This document shows, piece by piece, positions 1 to 7,716 of a stretch of 61,684 nt of DNA. The notes under the pieces are model-generated. The model was given only the letters and a program-made list of their open reading frames with translations. It was not told the origin of the DNA and ran no database searches. Within the stretch, counting starts at the first letter, position 1. Each line of letters begins with the position of its first letter. A program made the translations under genes and the position numbers. The stretch lies in assembly GCF_041807905.1 (NCBI RefSeq), contig NZ_JBGVSA010000024.1, positions 1 to 61,684 on the forward strand. The letters run 5' to 3'. Source of the DNA: JBGVSA01 sp041807905 (GTDB lineage Bacteria; Pseudomonadota; Gammaproteobacteria; Burkholderiales; Rhodocyclaceae).

Positions 1-460
1 GGCCTGCGGCCGATCCCCTGCGCTGCGCGGCCGAGAAGGCAGTGCGGCGTTCGTCGCTACGCTCCTCAGACAGTCCTCGCCGACCCCGCTGCGCGGGGCA
101 ACCTTCTCGCCCTGTGCTGCTCGGCGACGCTGAATGGGGAGCCCACATCACGCAGCATGGTTGTTCAGACGAACAGCAAAAGCCCCTGTTTCTGAATGCT
201 TGTGTTTCCGCTGGCGCTCTCGCCAATCAAACGTCGTTGCTGATCGAACGACGCCAATAGTTCGAGTGTGGCGGATGGCGCTTCGCTTCTTAGTCCGACG
301 CACTACCGCAACATCTGAAACCTCACTGCGCTTGTTGCATGCGCTTTGCGGTACACGCACGGTGCGCCACACACAATGAAGAGGCTCTAGCTCCATGCAC
401 TTCGAGGTGTTTGCTATGGCCGGCCCCTTTTGAGCCGCCGAGCAACGCAGGCAAGTCAGG
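1..460. repeat. Dispersed composite repeat, modules A and C (gene-free)
   Basis: No credible gene lies in 1-723. Positions 1-175 (module A) match 13017-13190 closely in the same orientation, including the shared core CTCCTCAGACAGTCCTCGCC and a short hairpin CCCCGCTGCGCGGGG near 84-98. Positions about 220-460 (module C) resemble 12676-12842 and 13233-13450, sharing AACGTCGTTGC, GGCGGATG followed by CGCTTCG, and TTCGAGGTGT followed by GCTATGG. Short open frames here are spurious translations of the repeat. A hairpin CATGCG-GTCG-CGCATG at 697-712 lies just beyond the rpoN 3' end but has no T tract. Confidence 0.8.
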
Positions 461-470
461 TTGCGGCGAA

Positions 471-661
471 GCCGTCGGCGAGGACTGTCTGAGGAGCGTT
501 AGCGACGAGTTCCGCAGCCGCCTGACTTGACGAGTAGCGCAGGGGACCAGCCGCAGGCTGGCGGCGATGCAGGGGTCGCTTTCTTGGTGACTTCTTTGTC
601 GATAACAAAGAAGTTACTCGCCCGCCGGGGCGAACTCCCGGCCGTCGGGCATCAGCAGTCG
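471..661 (-). repeat. Dispersed repeat module B, inverted copy
   Basis: The reverse complement of this stretch matches 61491-61684 almost along its whole length, and its outer part matches 12944-13018. Shared landmarks are GGCCGGGAGTTCG, GTTATCGACAA, CCCCTGCGCTACTCGTCAAG, GGCGGCTGCGGAACTCGTCG and CAGACAGTCCTCGCCGACGG. It contains nested inverted repeats (CGCCCGCCGGGGCG, TTCTTTGTCGATAACAAAGAA) and so may fold strongly in RNA. It lies downstream of rpoN, between two gene-free modules. Confidence 0.8.
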
Positions 662-723
662 AAGCTATCGCCGCCGCTAACCCCGACCAGCGAGCACATG
701 CGGTCGCGCATGAATTGACCCGA

Positions 724-2202
724 TCAAACCTGCCGCCTGAGTTCCGCAGGCGCCACCTTCATCATCCCCCGATACTTCGAAACCGTCCTCCGCGCCACGA
801 TCACGCCCTGATCGGCAAGCATCTGCGTGAGCGACACATCGGACAACGGCGCATCGGCCGGCTCGGCTTCGATCATCTCCTTCAACAGCGCGCGAATCGC
901 CGCCGCTGAACATTTGCCGCCCGTGTCCGTTGCGAGTTCGCGTGAGAAGAAATGGCGGAATTCAAAGATGCCGCGCGGCGTGGCCATGTACTTGTTGCTC
1001 GTCGCGCGCGAGACCGTGGATTCATGGATGCCGAGTTCGTCGGCGATCTGCCGCAGCACGAGCGGTTTGAGCGCGACGTCCCCGTAATCGAAGAACGTGC
1101 GCTGCCGCGTGACGATGGCCTGGGCCACGCGCTGGATGGTGACGAAACGCTGCTCGGCATTGCGCAACAGCCAGTGCGCCTCCTGCAACTGCTGCGCAAG
1201 CGGGGCGCGATCGGCGCATTGCGCGCGCTGGAACATCTGTGCGTAGGTCTTGTTCAGACGGGCGCGCGGCATGAGTGCAGGATTGGCTGATGCGATCCAT
1301 TTGCCGTGGCTCTTGTGCACGATCACGTCCGGCACGATGTAATCGGCCAGTTGCGCGTTGAATGCCGCTCCGGGGCGCGGTTCGAGCTTCCTGATCAGCG
1401 CGAAGGCCGCTTGAAGTTCCTGCGAGTCGCACTCCAGGTTGCGGCGCAGTTCGACACTGTCGCGCGCGGCGAGCCGGCCGAGGTGATGTTGCACGATGCA
1501 TGTCGCCAGGGCATGGATGCGGTCCTTTTCCGGCATTGCGGCCAGTTGCAGTGCCAGGCATTCGGACAGATTGCGCGCGCCTACGCCCACCGGTTCCATG
1601 CTCTGTACGAGATGCAACGCTGCCTGTAATTCATCCAGTTCGACGGCCTCGCCGTCGGCGTTGACCTCGTCGACCACCAGCGCGGCAAGTTCTTCGAGGC
1701 TGTCGCGCAGGTATCCGTCGTCGTCGAGCGAATCGATGATCAGCACGGCGAGCGCACGGTCGCGCTCCGACAGGCGATAGGCTCGCAACTCCTGGTAGAG
1801 ATGTTCGCGCAGGTTGGGCGATTCGCTCATCCATTCGGTGAAGTCGCTGGTACGTTCGGTGCCGTCGTGCTTGCGCGACGCGGTCACTTCCTCCATCGGT
1901 TCGAGATCGAAATCGTTGGACTCGGGACCCGCCGCGGCGTCGTCAACCTCTGCTTCCGGGGCGGGTGCCGCGACAGTCTCCGAATCGATGGGTGCGTACG
2001 CCGCATCGAGCGATCCATCGCCGTTGACGGGCGTTTCTTCGCCGACCTGCTCGTCTTCTTCCAGGAAAGGATTGGTGACCAGTGCATCACGCAGCTCCTG
2101 AATGAATTCGAGCGACGAAAGCTGCAAGAGCTTGACGGACTGTTGCAGCCGTGGGGTCAGGGACATGTGCTGCTTGGCGCGCAGATCGAGGGTGGGTTGC
2201 AT
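724..2202 (-). CDS. rpoN: RNA polymerase sigma-54 factor
   Basis: Sigma-54 (RpoN) directs core RNA polymerase to -24/-12 promoters and needs an AAA+ enhancer-binding protein to open them. The 492-residue protein has the expected order: a Gln/Leu-rich activator-interacting region I (start MQPTLDLRAKQHMSLTPRLQ), an acidic region II around residues 48-110, the core-binding region, a helix-turn-helix near the motif ESTVSRATSNKYM, and near the C-terminus the RpoN box ARRTVSKYR. The ATG is preceded by GGAG. The usual partners hpf and ptsN are not adjacent. The gene stands alone between repeats and a divergent stress gene, so it may be a second rpoN copy, which is an inference. Two enhancer-binding proteins lie 6-9 kb away. 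Confidence 0.97.
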   Translation of the reverse strand: MQPTLDLRAKQHMSLTPRLQQSVKLLQLSSLEFIQELRDALVTNPFLEEDEQVGEETPVNGDGSLDAAYAPIDSETVAAPAPEAEVDDAAAGPESNDFDLEPMEEVTASRKHDGTERTSDFTEWMSESPNLREHLYQELRAYRLSERDRALAVLIIDSLDDDGYLRDSLEELAALVVDEVNADGEAVELDELQAALHLVQSMEPVGVGARNLSECLALQLAAMPEKDRIHALATCIVQHHLGRLAARDSVELRRNLECDSQELQAAFALIRKLEPRPGAAFNAQLADYIVPDVIVHKSHGKWIASANPALMPRARLNKTYAQMFQRAQCADRAPLAQQLQEAHWLLRNAEQRFVTIQRVAQAIVTRQRTFFDYGDVALKPLVLRQIADELGIHESTVSRATSNKYMATPRGIFEFRHFFSRELATDTGGKCSAAAIRALLKEMIEAEPADAPLSDVSLTQMLADQGVIVARRTVSKYRGMMKVAPAELRRQV

Positions 2203-2432
2203 GTCGGAGGCTCCGTCTCATTGGTATCGTTGAGCTGCACTAGCGAGGGCTGTGCCACTTTCCCGACAGCGGCGCGGGCATGCGGCCTGCGGGCAGAACG
2301 GTGTCCGCGTGCAGGGCGCGAAAACCTCGCCCGTGGCGCTGTTTCGCTGCACATCTGACCCGCCCGGTGTAAGTTTTACGCGGCACGTCTACGCGCCGAT
2401 GGCGCCCTCCAGACACGACGACCTCCTACCGC

Positions 2433-2446
2433 GGCATGCGACTTGC
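2433..2446 (+). promoter_or_regulatory. Candidate sigma-54 promoter for BON-domain gene
   Basis: GGCATGCGACTTGC has GG at 2433-2434 and GC at 2445-2446 with exactly 10 bases between, close to GGCACG-N4-TTGC. Predicted transcription start is near 2458, about 65 bases before the ATG at 2524. A weaker alternative of the same form (GGCATGCGGCCTGC) lies at 2277-2290. The intergenic region 2203-2523 has no gene. Confidence 0.55.
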
Positions 2447-2523
2447 GTCGACTTCCCTGACGATGTCGCACGACATTGCATCGCGCGTTTCGTCTCCGAC
2501 ACCGACAGATACAGGAGGCAAAA

Positions 2524-3591
2524 ATGGCGAGCCAATATCCCGGCTATCCACAGCGTTACCCGCAAGATCCGCAGGATCGCGAAGACACCCGGACACGCTC
2601 GGGCGAGGACAGGGCATGGGGCCGAGATCCTCTCTCCCGGCACGAATACGCATCCCCCGCAGAGGGGCGGCAATCCTCGGAATACGGACGTGGCAGAGAC
2701 CGCCCCGAGTACCCGATGTCCGGCGGCTACGTGGGACAGGACGATGCTTTCGCCACGGAATCCAATCCAGAGGGTTTCCGTCCGGATGCGCGTTCCGAAG
2801 CGTGGCGTCGCGAGCGCGAACGAGAGATGCGATCGAACGAACTGCGCGATCGGTATGAGAGTCAGCAGCGCCACCGTCCTACGCAATCGCGCGAGCGCAG
2901 CCATTACGAAGCGGCATTCGGCGGCTTTGAACGTGCGCCGGACTTTCGTGATGCGGGGCGAGTGACGCGCGCCAGCCAGTCGAGCTTCATGCCCGACACG
3001 TTCGATGAGCGCAGCGATATGAGCTACGACCAGTGGGTCCGCGGCCAACAGGGCGATTTCCGTCGATCCGACCAGCGCGGTGCCGGCGGGCAGGATTGGC
3101 AGGACGCCTACCAGACGCGCACCCATTACGCGGGCGCAGGGCTGGAGCGCGGTTCTCAGGCGCGAGAGCGCAAGGGACCCAAGGGTTACACGCGTTCGGA
3201 CGATCGCTTGCGCGAGGACATCTGCGAACGCCTGACCTTTGCGCACCACCTCGACGTGAGCGACGTCAGCGTCACGGTGCAGGACGGCAAGGTCACGCTC
3301 GAGGGCACGGTGCCCGACCGCCGCAGCAAGCACGCCATCGAAGACGTGGTGGACGAAAGCTGGGGTGTGCGCGAGATCGACAACCGTGTACGTATTGCAC
3401 GACAGGGATCGTTTGAAGAAAGCCAGAGCATGTCGCGCGTCAGCGAGCAGGTCAGCGAAGGGCTGGGCGCATCGCGCTCGCAAGCCGCTGCCTCGCTCGC
3501 AAGCGACGCCGCCGGCGGGCCGACTTCGATCGGCGCTTCGTCGGCCTCCACGCAGGGCGACGCCAGTGCGTTGCCCGACAGGAAGAAGTAG
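2524..3591 (+). CDS. Large hydrophilic BON-domain protein
   Basis: The 355-residue protein is very hydrophilic, rich in Arg, Gln, Asp, Ser and Tyr, with no signal peptide or membrane segment. Residues about 1-215 look disordered (start MASQYPGYPQRYPQDPQDRE). A BON domain of about 70 residues follows (from GYTRSDDRLREDICERL through VTLEGTVPDRRSKHAIEDVV), then an Ala/Ser-rich tail. BON domains are found in OsmY-type stress proteins and are thought to bind membranes or other proteins. The ATG at 2524 follows a strong AGGAGG. A candidate sigma-54 promoter lies upstream and a terminator just downstream. The precise role is unknown. Confidence 0.85.
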   Translation: MASQYPGYPQRYPQDPQDREDTRTRSGEDRAWGRDPLSRHEYASPAEGRQSSEYGRGRDRPEYPMSGGYVGQDDAFATESNPEGFRPDARSEAWRREREREMRSNELRDRYESQQRHRPTQSRERSHYEAAFGGFERAPDFRDAGRVTRASQSSFMPDTFDERSDMSYDQWVRGQQGDFRRSDQRGAGGQDWQDAYQTRTHYAGAGLERGSQARERKGPKGYTRSDDRLREDICERLTFAHHLDVSDVSVTVQDGKVTLEGTVPDRRSKHAIEDVVDESWGVREIDNRVRIARQGSFEESQSMSRVSEQVSEGLGASRSQAAASLASDAAGGPTSIGASSASTQGDASALPDRKK

Positions 3592-3596
3592 CCAGG

Positions 3597-3617
3597 ACGG
3601 GACATTTCCCGTTTTTT
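3597..3617 (+). terminator. Rho-independent terminator after BON gene
   Basis: Stem ACGGGA paired with TCCCGT around a CATT loop, running into six T residues at 3612-3617, six bases after the stop codon. A second hairpin (GGACCT/AGGTCC, 3625-3641) follows but lacks a T tract. Confidence 0.7.
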
Positions 3618-3669
3618 CCGTGCCAGGGACCTCATCGAGGTCCATCCATAGAAGAGAAGGAGATCACCC

Positions 3670-4014
3670 ATGAAAAAGACCCTGATTCACAGCATGATGG
3701 TTGCCCTCTTTGTCGGCGGTTCCGGTGTCGCGCTGGCCGCCGGTGACACGAGCACCACGCAGAAGATGGAGAGCGCCAAGGACAAGACGGTGCAGTACGT
3801 CGATGACTCGGCCGTGACGACCAAGGTGAAGGCAGCACTCGCCAAGGACAGCACGACGAAGGCGCATGAGATCAAGGTCGAGACCACCCACGGCGTGGTC
3901 AATCTGAGCGGCGAAGTCGCCACGCAGACAGAGATCAGCCGCGCCGGCGAGATCGCACGCAACATCAGCGGCGTGCAGGCGGTGCAGAACGACCTGCGCC
4001 TCAAGGCCAACTGA
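3670..4014 (+). CDS. Periplasmic BON-domain (OsmY-like) protein
   Basis: The 114-residue protein starts with a typical Sec signal (MKKTLIHSMMVALFVGG...VALAAG, cleavage near residue 24). Its single BON domain covers about residues 45-113 and includes DSAVTTKVKAALAKD and VNLSGEVATQTEISRAGEIA. This is the architecture of OsmY/Kbp-like envelope stress proteins, which are exported and induced by osmotic or stationary-phase stress in other bacteria. A strong GAAGGAG precedes the ATG. It shares its domain type with the upstream gene but is separated from it by a terminator. I see no sigma-54 site in the 52 bases available. Confidence 0.92.
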   Translation: MKKTLIHSMMVALFVGGSGVALAAGDTSTTQKMESAKDKTVQYVDDSAVTTKVKAALAKDSTTKAHEIKVETTHGVVNLSGEVATQTEISRAGEIARNISGVQAVQNDLRLKAN

Positions 4015-4030
4015 GGGCGAGCGTTCGACG

Positions 4031-4044
4031 GGCATGCGGGTTGC
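4031..4044 (+). promoter_or_regulatory. Candidate sigma-54 promoter for PRC-barrel gene
   Basis: GGCATGCGGGTTGC followed by T has the invariant GG and GC spaced by 10 and a perfect TTGCT -12 element. Predicted start is near 4056, about 84 bases before the ATG at 4140. Confidence 0.65.
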
Positions 4045-4139
4045 TCGGAATACCGCGTGAGCGGCATCGAGCGGCGTTTCGACGACTCGCATCCCAAGCA
4101 TCACGAAATGACACAAGCATCTGGAAAGGAGTACGCATC

Positions 4140-4589
4140 ATGGCAATCAGTTCTGGTTCCTACGACTCGACAGGAATGGGCACGCGGGGCGCCAATATCG
4201 TCGGCGGTCGCGAGAACTTGTCGGGGCCTGGTCCCGAGATCATGGCCGCCGACACTCTCGAAGGCGATGAAGTGGTGAACCTGGAGGGCGACAAGCTCGG
4301 CAAGATCCAGGACATCATGCTCGATGTGCCGCATGGGCGCATCGCCTACGCGGTCCTGTCGTCGGGCGGCTTCCTTGGCATGGGCGACACCCTGCACGCC
4401 ATTCCATGGAGCGCGCTGACCATGGACGCCGATCAGAAGTGTTTCGTGCTCGACGTCGAAAAGGATCGCTTCCGCGACGCACCGGGATTCGACAAGGATC
4501 ACTGGCCTTCAATGGCCGACGCAAGCTGGGCGCAGGAAGTGCATCAGTATTACAACCGTTCGCCGTACTGGGACTCGCCGCTGCCTTGA
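4140..4589 (+). CDS. PRC-barrel domain protein
   Basis: The 149-residue soluble protein carries a PRC-barrel domain at about residues 35-105, with the typical core VVNLEGDKLGKIQDIMLDV followed by IAYAVLSSGGFLGMGD and HAIPWSALTMD. PRC-barrel proteins of this kind are widespread small proteins in stress and photosynthetic gene sets, and their partners are mostly unknown. The ATG at 4140 was chosen because AAAGGAG lies 8 bases upstream. The frame is open further upstream to 4041 but without a ribosome site. It is transcribed alone: a candidate sigma-54 promoter lies before it and a strong terminator after it. Confidence 0.9.
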   Translation: MAISSGSYDSTGMGTRGANIVGGRENLSGPGPEIMAADTLEGDEVVNLEGDKLGKIQDIMLDVPHGRIAYAVLSSGGFLGMGDTLHAIPWSALTMDADQKCFVLDVEKDRFRDAPGFDKDHWPSMADASWAQEVHQYYNRSPYWDSPLP

Positions 4590-4616
4590 GCGCGGCTCAG
4601 CACTGAAAGGCGACCA

Positions 4617-4653
4617 CGCCCGTCCCCTGCCAAAGGCGGGGATGGGCGTTTTT
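4617..4653 (+). terminator. Rho-independent terminator after PRC-barrel gene
   Basis: An 11-bp stem (CGCCCGTCCCC with GGGGATGGGCG, one G-T pair) encloses a 10-base loop and runs into five T residues at 4649-4653. Confidence 0.88.
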
Positions 4654-4802
4654 CCATTCGGCGGGCCATCGGCACAGATCGCACATCGCGTGTACGAATT
4701 GCAGCGTGGCAAGTGATTCGCGCGCGATACAACGGGTGCACGCGCCCGCGAATGCTGTCATTTCTGCGGTTGCCGCGCGGTTTTCGCGTTTCCGGCCCCG
4801 TG

Positions 4803-4816
4803 GGCACGGTCCCTGC
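4803..4816 (+). promoter_or_regulatory. Candidate sigma-54 promoter for glycosyltransferase gene
   Basis: GGCACGGTCCCTGC followed by AT matches the -24 element GGCACG exactly and the -12 element as CTGCA, with GG-N10-GC spacing. Predicted start is near 4828, about 48 bases before the ATG at 4876. This is the only notable element in the 4654-4875 spacer. Confidence 0.7.
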
Positions 4817-4875
4817 ATTCATAGCGGTCTCTTGCTACGGCATCCCCCCGAAACGACGCACAAAAGGACTCAAAG

Positions 4876-6129
4876 ATGAGCACCAAGATTGCATTCATCA
4901 GCGCCCGCCACGCTCCGTTCGACATCGACGGCGACATTGAAGTCGGCGCACCCCTGTCCCATCTGGCGGCCCTTGGTTGCAGGATCGACGTATTCACCTG
5001 CCGGCGCGATCCGCAGGATAACGTGGTCACCGAGCCGTACGCGGGCGTGCGGGTGATCAATGTCCCCGTGAGCAGTTGCGACTGCGAGTCACAGACCGTA
5101 CTCAATGAGTTCGCGGATTTCGTAGTCGATTTTGTCGGCAATGAGCGACGGCCCTACGACCTCGTTCATGCGCAGGGCAGCGCGTCCGGGTGGATCGGCA
5201 TGCAGTTGCAGCAGACGCTGAATCTGCCGCTGGTGGCGGCCATTCCCAGCGTCGCCAAGACGCAGCGCGTCCTGGGGGACAGCGCACAGGTCCGCCGCCA
5301 GGAGCGTATCGCCATCCAGAAGTCGCTAGTTGCCCGTGCCGACGTGCTTGTCGCCCAGGACCTACAGTCGGCCGACGACCTGGTAACAGTGTGCGGCGCC
5401 GAGCGCGACCGCGTAGTCCAGATGCCGTACGGCATCGACGCCGACGCGTTCGGGCCGGACGTGCGCGCTGCGGCGCGCGATGCACTGCACTGGCCGGTAC
5501 GCGACTTCATGGCATTGCACATGGTGGGTGGATCGCTTGTCGGCGTCGAGGACATGGTGCGGGCCATTGCGGCGCTGCGCCGTACTTTCCACATCGACGC
5601 GCGCTTGTGTCTGGCAATGCCGGTCTCGCGGTTCGTCTCGGTCGTCAACGGGCAGGAGGTCGACCGTTTGCTGGCACTGGCGGCCGAGTTGCAGGTGGAG
5701 GACCAGGTCTTCGTGCAGCCATGGCAGACACAACGCGAGCTGCAAATCCTGTTCAGCGCAGCCGACGTCTACGTCGCTGGGCCCAGCGGCCGCGCGGGAG
5801 CCGGCACCTTGCGCGCAATGAGCTGCGGCGTGCCTGTTCTGGCGATGTCCGCTGAGCATGCCGGCAGCATGGTGGTGGAGGGCGAGACGGGTTACTCGGT
5901 GGCGCCCGATCATCCGGACGCGCTGGCCGAGCGGCTTTTCGTGCTGGCACAGGATCCCCTGCATCGCTTCGCACTGGGCACCGCCGCGCGCTTGCGCGCA
6001 CGCGAGCGCTTTGCCGCGGCGGATGTCGCGCGCCGCCTGATGGGTTTGTACGCTCGCGTGGCTGCAGCGCCGGTCCGGCGCGAACGTGCTTCGCAACCCA
6101 GTGCGAGCGCCATCAATGTGGCGGTGTGA
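4876..6129 (+). CDS. GT4-like glycosyltransferase, atypical active site
   Basis: The 417-residue protein has the two Rossmann halves of a GT-B (GT4 family) glycosyltransferase. The N-terminal half begins MSTKIAFISARHAPFDIDGD. The C-terminal half has QILFSAADVYVAGPSGRAG and MSCGVPVLAMSAEHAGSMV. GT4 retaining enzymes normally carry an E-x7-E motif here (pattern S..EGFG...LEAMA.G). In this protein both glutamates are replaced, reading GRAGAGTLRAMSCG, so nucleotide-sugar chemistry may be altered or lost. The acceptor is unknown. No partner sugar genes adjoin it and it sits among stress genes. The ribosome site AAAAGGA is modest. Confidence 0.85.
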   Translation: MSTKIAFISARHAPFDIDGDIEVGAPLSHLAALGCRIDVFTCRRDPQDNVVTEPYAGVRVINVPVSSCDCESQTVLNEFADFVVDFVGNERRPYDLVHAQGSASGWIGMQLQQTLNLPLVAAIPSVAKTQRVLGDSAQVRRQERIAIQKSLVARADVLVAQDLQSADDLVTVCGAERDRVVQMPYGIDADAFGPDVRAAARDALHWPVRDFMALHMVGGSLVGVEDMVRAIAALRRTFHIDARLCLAMPVSRFVSVVNGQEVDRLLALAAELQVEDQVFVQPWQTQRELQILFSAADVYVAGPSGRAGAGTLRAMSCGVPVLAMSAEHAGSMVVEGETGYSVAPDHPDALAERLFVLAQDPLHRFALGTAARLRARERFAAADVARRLMGLYARVAAAPVRRERASQPSASAINVAV

Positions 6130-6171
6130 GAGTGATTGAATCCATGCCCTGCGCCCGACATCAGGAGCGCG

Positions 6172-6185
6172 GGCACGGAATCTGC
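6172..6185 (+). promoter_or_regulatory. Candidate sigma-54 promoter for DUF6496-SDR unit
   Basis: GGCACGGAATCTGC has an exact GGCACG -24 element, CTGC at -12 and 10 bases between GG and GC. Predicted start is near 6197, about 40 bases before the ATG at 6238. Confidence 0.6.
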
Positions 6186-6237
6186 GGCGAGCATGGCATG
6201 GGGCCACCAGGCCCGCTTGCATGACAGGAGAGTCACC

Positions 6238-6468
6238 ATGCCTTTGAAATCCGGTAAGAGCAGAGAAACCATCAGCAAGAACATCAAGACGCTCGTCCAT
6301 GAGTATGAGGACGAAGGCAAGATCGGCGCGAGCCATCCGCCGAGCAAGAAGCGCGCGGTCAAGCAGGCGGTGGCGATTTCGCTCAAGAAGGCCGGTGTGT
6401 CGCGTAGCCAGGTCGGCAACCGGCGCGCATCGGGCAAGACCAGTCACGGCGGCCGCTCGCACCACTGA
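6238..6468 (+). CDS. Small basic DUF6496-like protein
   Basis: This 76-residue Lys/Arg/Ser-rich soluble protein begins MPLKSGKSRETISKNIKTLV and ends in a Gly/Ser/His tail. It resembles the DUF6496 group of short proteins, whose function is unknown. The high positive charge would allow nucleic acid binding, but that is only a possibility. AGGAG lies 8 bases before the ATG. Its stop codon overlaps the first possible start of the next gene, so the two are probably co-transcribed. Confidence 0.75.
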   Translation: MPLKSGKSRETISKNIKTLVHEYEDEGKIGASHPPSKKRAVKQAVAISLKKAGVSRSQVGNRRASGKTSHGGRSHH

Positions 6469-7343
6469 TGGCGGGCCGACCGATGACAACGAGCGAAACC
6501 ATCAATCCGCCACAACATCAATCGCATCGACCGGGCAGTGAATCGGAGATGACGCCGGCGCCGCAGAGTGAGCCGCGCAGCGACCGTGCGCGCGGCAAGC
6601 TCGACGGCAAGGTGGCGATCATCACCGGCGGAGACAGCGGAATCGGGCGGGCCGTGGCCGTGGCTTTTGCGCGCGAGGGTGCGCAGGTCGCCATCGTCTA
6701 TCTCGAAGAGGAAGAGGACGCGAGCGAGACTGTCCGCATGGTCGAAGCCGAAGGCGCGCGTTGCCTGCGGCTCGCGGGCGACATGGGCGACACGGCATTC
6801 GCGTCGGAGGTGATCGAGCAGACGCTCGAAGCTTTTGGCAAGATCGACGTGCTGGTCAACAACGCTGGCGAACAGCATCCCCAGAAGTCGATCGAAGAGA
6901 TCGACGCAGAGCAACTCGAAAACACCTTCCGCACCAATGTCTTCTCGATGTTCTACCTTACGCAGGCGGCATTGCCGCATTTGCGGGAGGGCGCATCGAT
7001 CATCAATACGGCGTCCGTGACGGCGTATCGCGGCAATCCGAAACTGCTGGACTATGCCGCTTCAAAAGGTGCGATCGTGGCTTTCACGCGATCCTTGTCG
7101 CACCAATTGGTGCCCAAGGGCATCCGCGTCAACGCGGTCGCGCCAGGGCCTGTGTGGACGCCGCTCATTCCATCGACATTCACGGCCGAAGAGGTCGCCA
7201 GCTTTGGCGGCAACACGCCGATGAAGCGTCCCGGTCAACCCGCAGAGATCGCGCCCTGTTTCGTTTTCCTCGCGTGTGAGGATTCCAGCTACATGAGCGG
7301 ACAGGTGCTGCATCCCAACGGTGGCGAAGTCGTCAACGGATGA
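6468..7343 (+). CDS. Short-chain dehydrogenase/reductase (YghA/YdaD type)
   Basis: The 291-residue classical SDR oxidoreductase has a 40-residue hydrophilic N-terminal extension, as in the YghA and general stress protein 39 (YdaD) group. Visible motifs are the cofactor loop TGGDSGIG (residues 53-60), NNAG (131-134), and the catalytic Ser183, Tyr196 and Lys200 in YAASK. The C-terminal part has PGPVWTPL and the usual end SSYMSGQVLHPNGGE. The substrate is unknown. The start at 6468 overlaps the upstream stop. ATG 6483 is an equally possible start. Position in the stress cluster fits the family's stress association. Confidence 0.93.
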   Translation: MAGRPMTTSETINPPQHQSHRPGSESEMTPAPQSEPRSDRARGKLDGKVAIITGGDSGIGRAVAVAFAREGAQVAIVYLEEEEDASETVRMVEAEGARCLRLAGDMGDTAFASEVIEQTLEAFGKIDVLVNNAGEQHPQKSIEEIDAEQLENTFRTNVFSMFYLTQAALPHLREGASIINTASVTAYRGNPKLLDYAASKGAIVAFTRSLSHQLVPKGIRVNAVAPGPVWTPLIPSTFTAEEVASFGGNTPMKRPGQPAEIAPCFVFLACEDSSYMSGQVLHPNGGEVVNG

Positions 7344-7410
7344 CGCGCGGGAATCAATGCATGCCTGCGCCGCGCGTAGCCTGTCGACCCGGTAGCGAGC
7401 GGGGCCGACC

Positions 7411-7716
7411 ATGAGCGCGGCTAACCTGATCGGGTGGGGAAGCGCATGCATTCTGCTGGCGACGATGGTGCGGCAGGTCATTACGCAATGGCGCTCGGGC
7501 TCAACCCAGGGCGTATCGCGCTGGCTGTTCGTCGGTCAGCTTGCGGCATCCAGCGGATTCACGGCTTACAGCGTGGCGACGGGCGACGTGGTTTTTGTGC
7601 TCACCAACGCGCTGATGGTGGCCAACGCCCTGATCGGTCAATGCATCTACGTGCGCAACCGGCGCCGAGCAAAATCGTCCACGGCTGCGGCGTCTTACTC
7701 GGCGGCGCGTCCTTGA
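7411..7716 (+). CDS. SemiSWEET/PQ-loop-like small membrane protein
   Basis: The 101-residue protein has three hydrophobic segments, with the PQ-loop/MtN3 pattern GSTQGVSRWLFVGQLAASSG followed by TGDVVFVLTNALMVANALIG. SemiSWEETs work as dimers that move sugars or related small molecules across the inner membrane. The usual PQ motif reads RQ here. The C-terminus is basic and Ala/Ser-rich. The ribosome site is weak. The 3' end overlaps that of the opposite-strand regulator by 22 bases. Substrate is unassigned. Given the nearby trehalose/glycogen operon a sugar is plausible, but this is not shown. Confidence 0.75.
   Translation: MSAANLIGWGSACILLATMVRQVITQWRSGSTQGVSRWLFVGQLAASSGFTAYSVATGDVVFVLTNALMVANALIGQCIYVRNRRRAKSSTAAASYSAARP

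Noticed and set aside
697..712. Hairpin CATGCG-GTCG-CGCATG as rpoN terminator
   Set aside because: The stem is only 6 bp and no T tract follows on the minus strand, so it is not supported as an intrinsic terminator.
42..718. Several small open frames at the left end
   Set aside because: They fall entirely in repeat modules, lack ribosome sites, and the same peptides reappear at the other repeat copies. This fits repeat sequence better than genes.
2277..2290. GGCATGCGGCCTGC as a second sigma-54 promoter before the BON gene
   Set aside because: The spacing is right but it lies about 235 bases from the gene in a very GC-rich stretch. The site at 2433 is better placed. Kept only as a weak alternative.
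2389..3645. Long minus-strand open frame (418 codons) opposite the BON gene
   Set aside because: It is antisense to a gene with a ribosome site and a recognisable BON domain, has no recognisable domain, and is typical of the GC-rich mirror frames in this window. Similar long antisense frames opposite treS, treY, glgB, recB and recC were rejected for the same reason.
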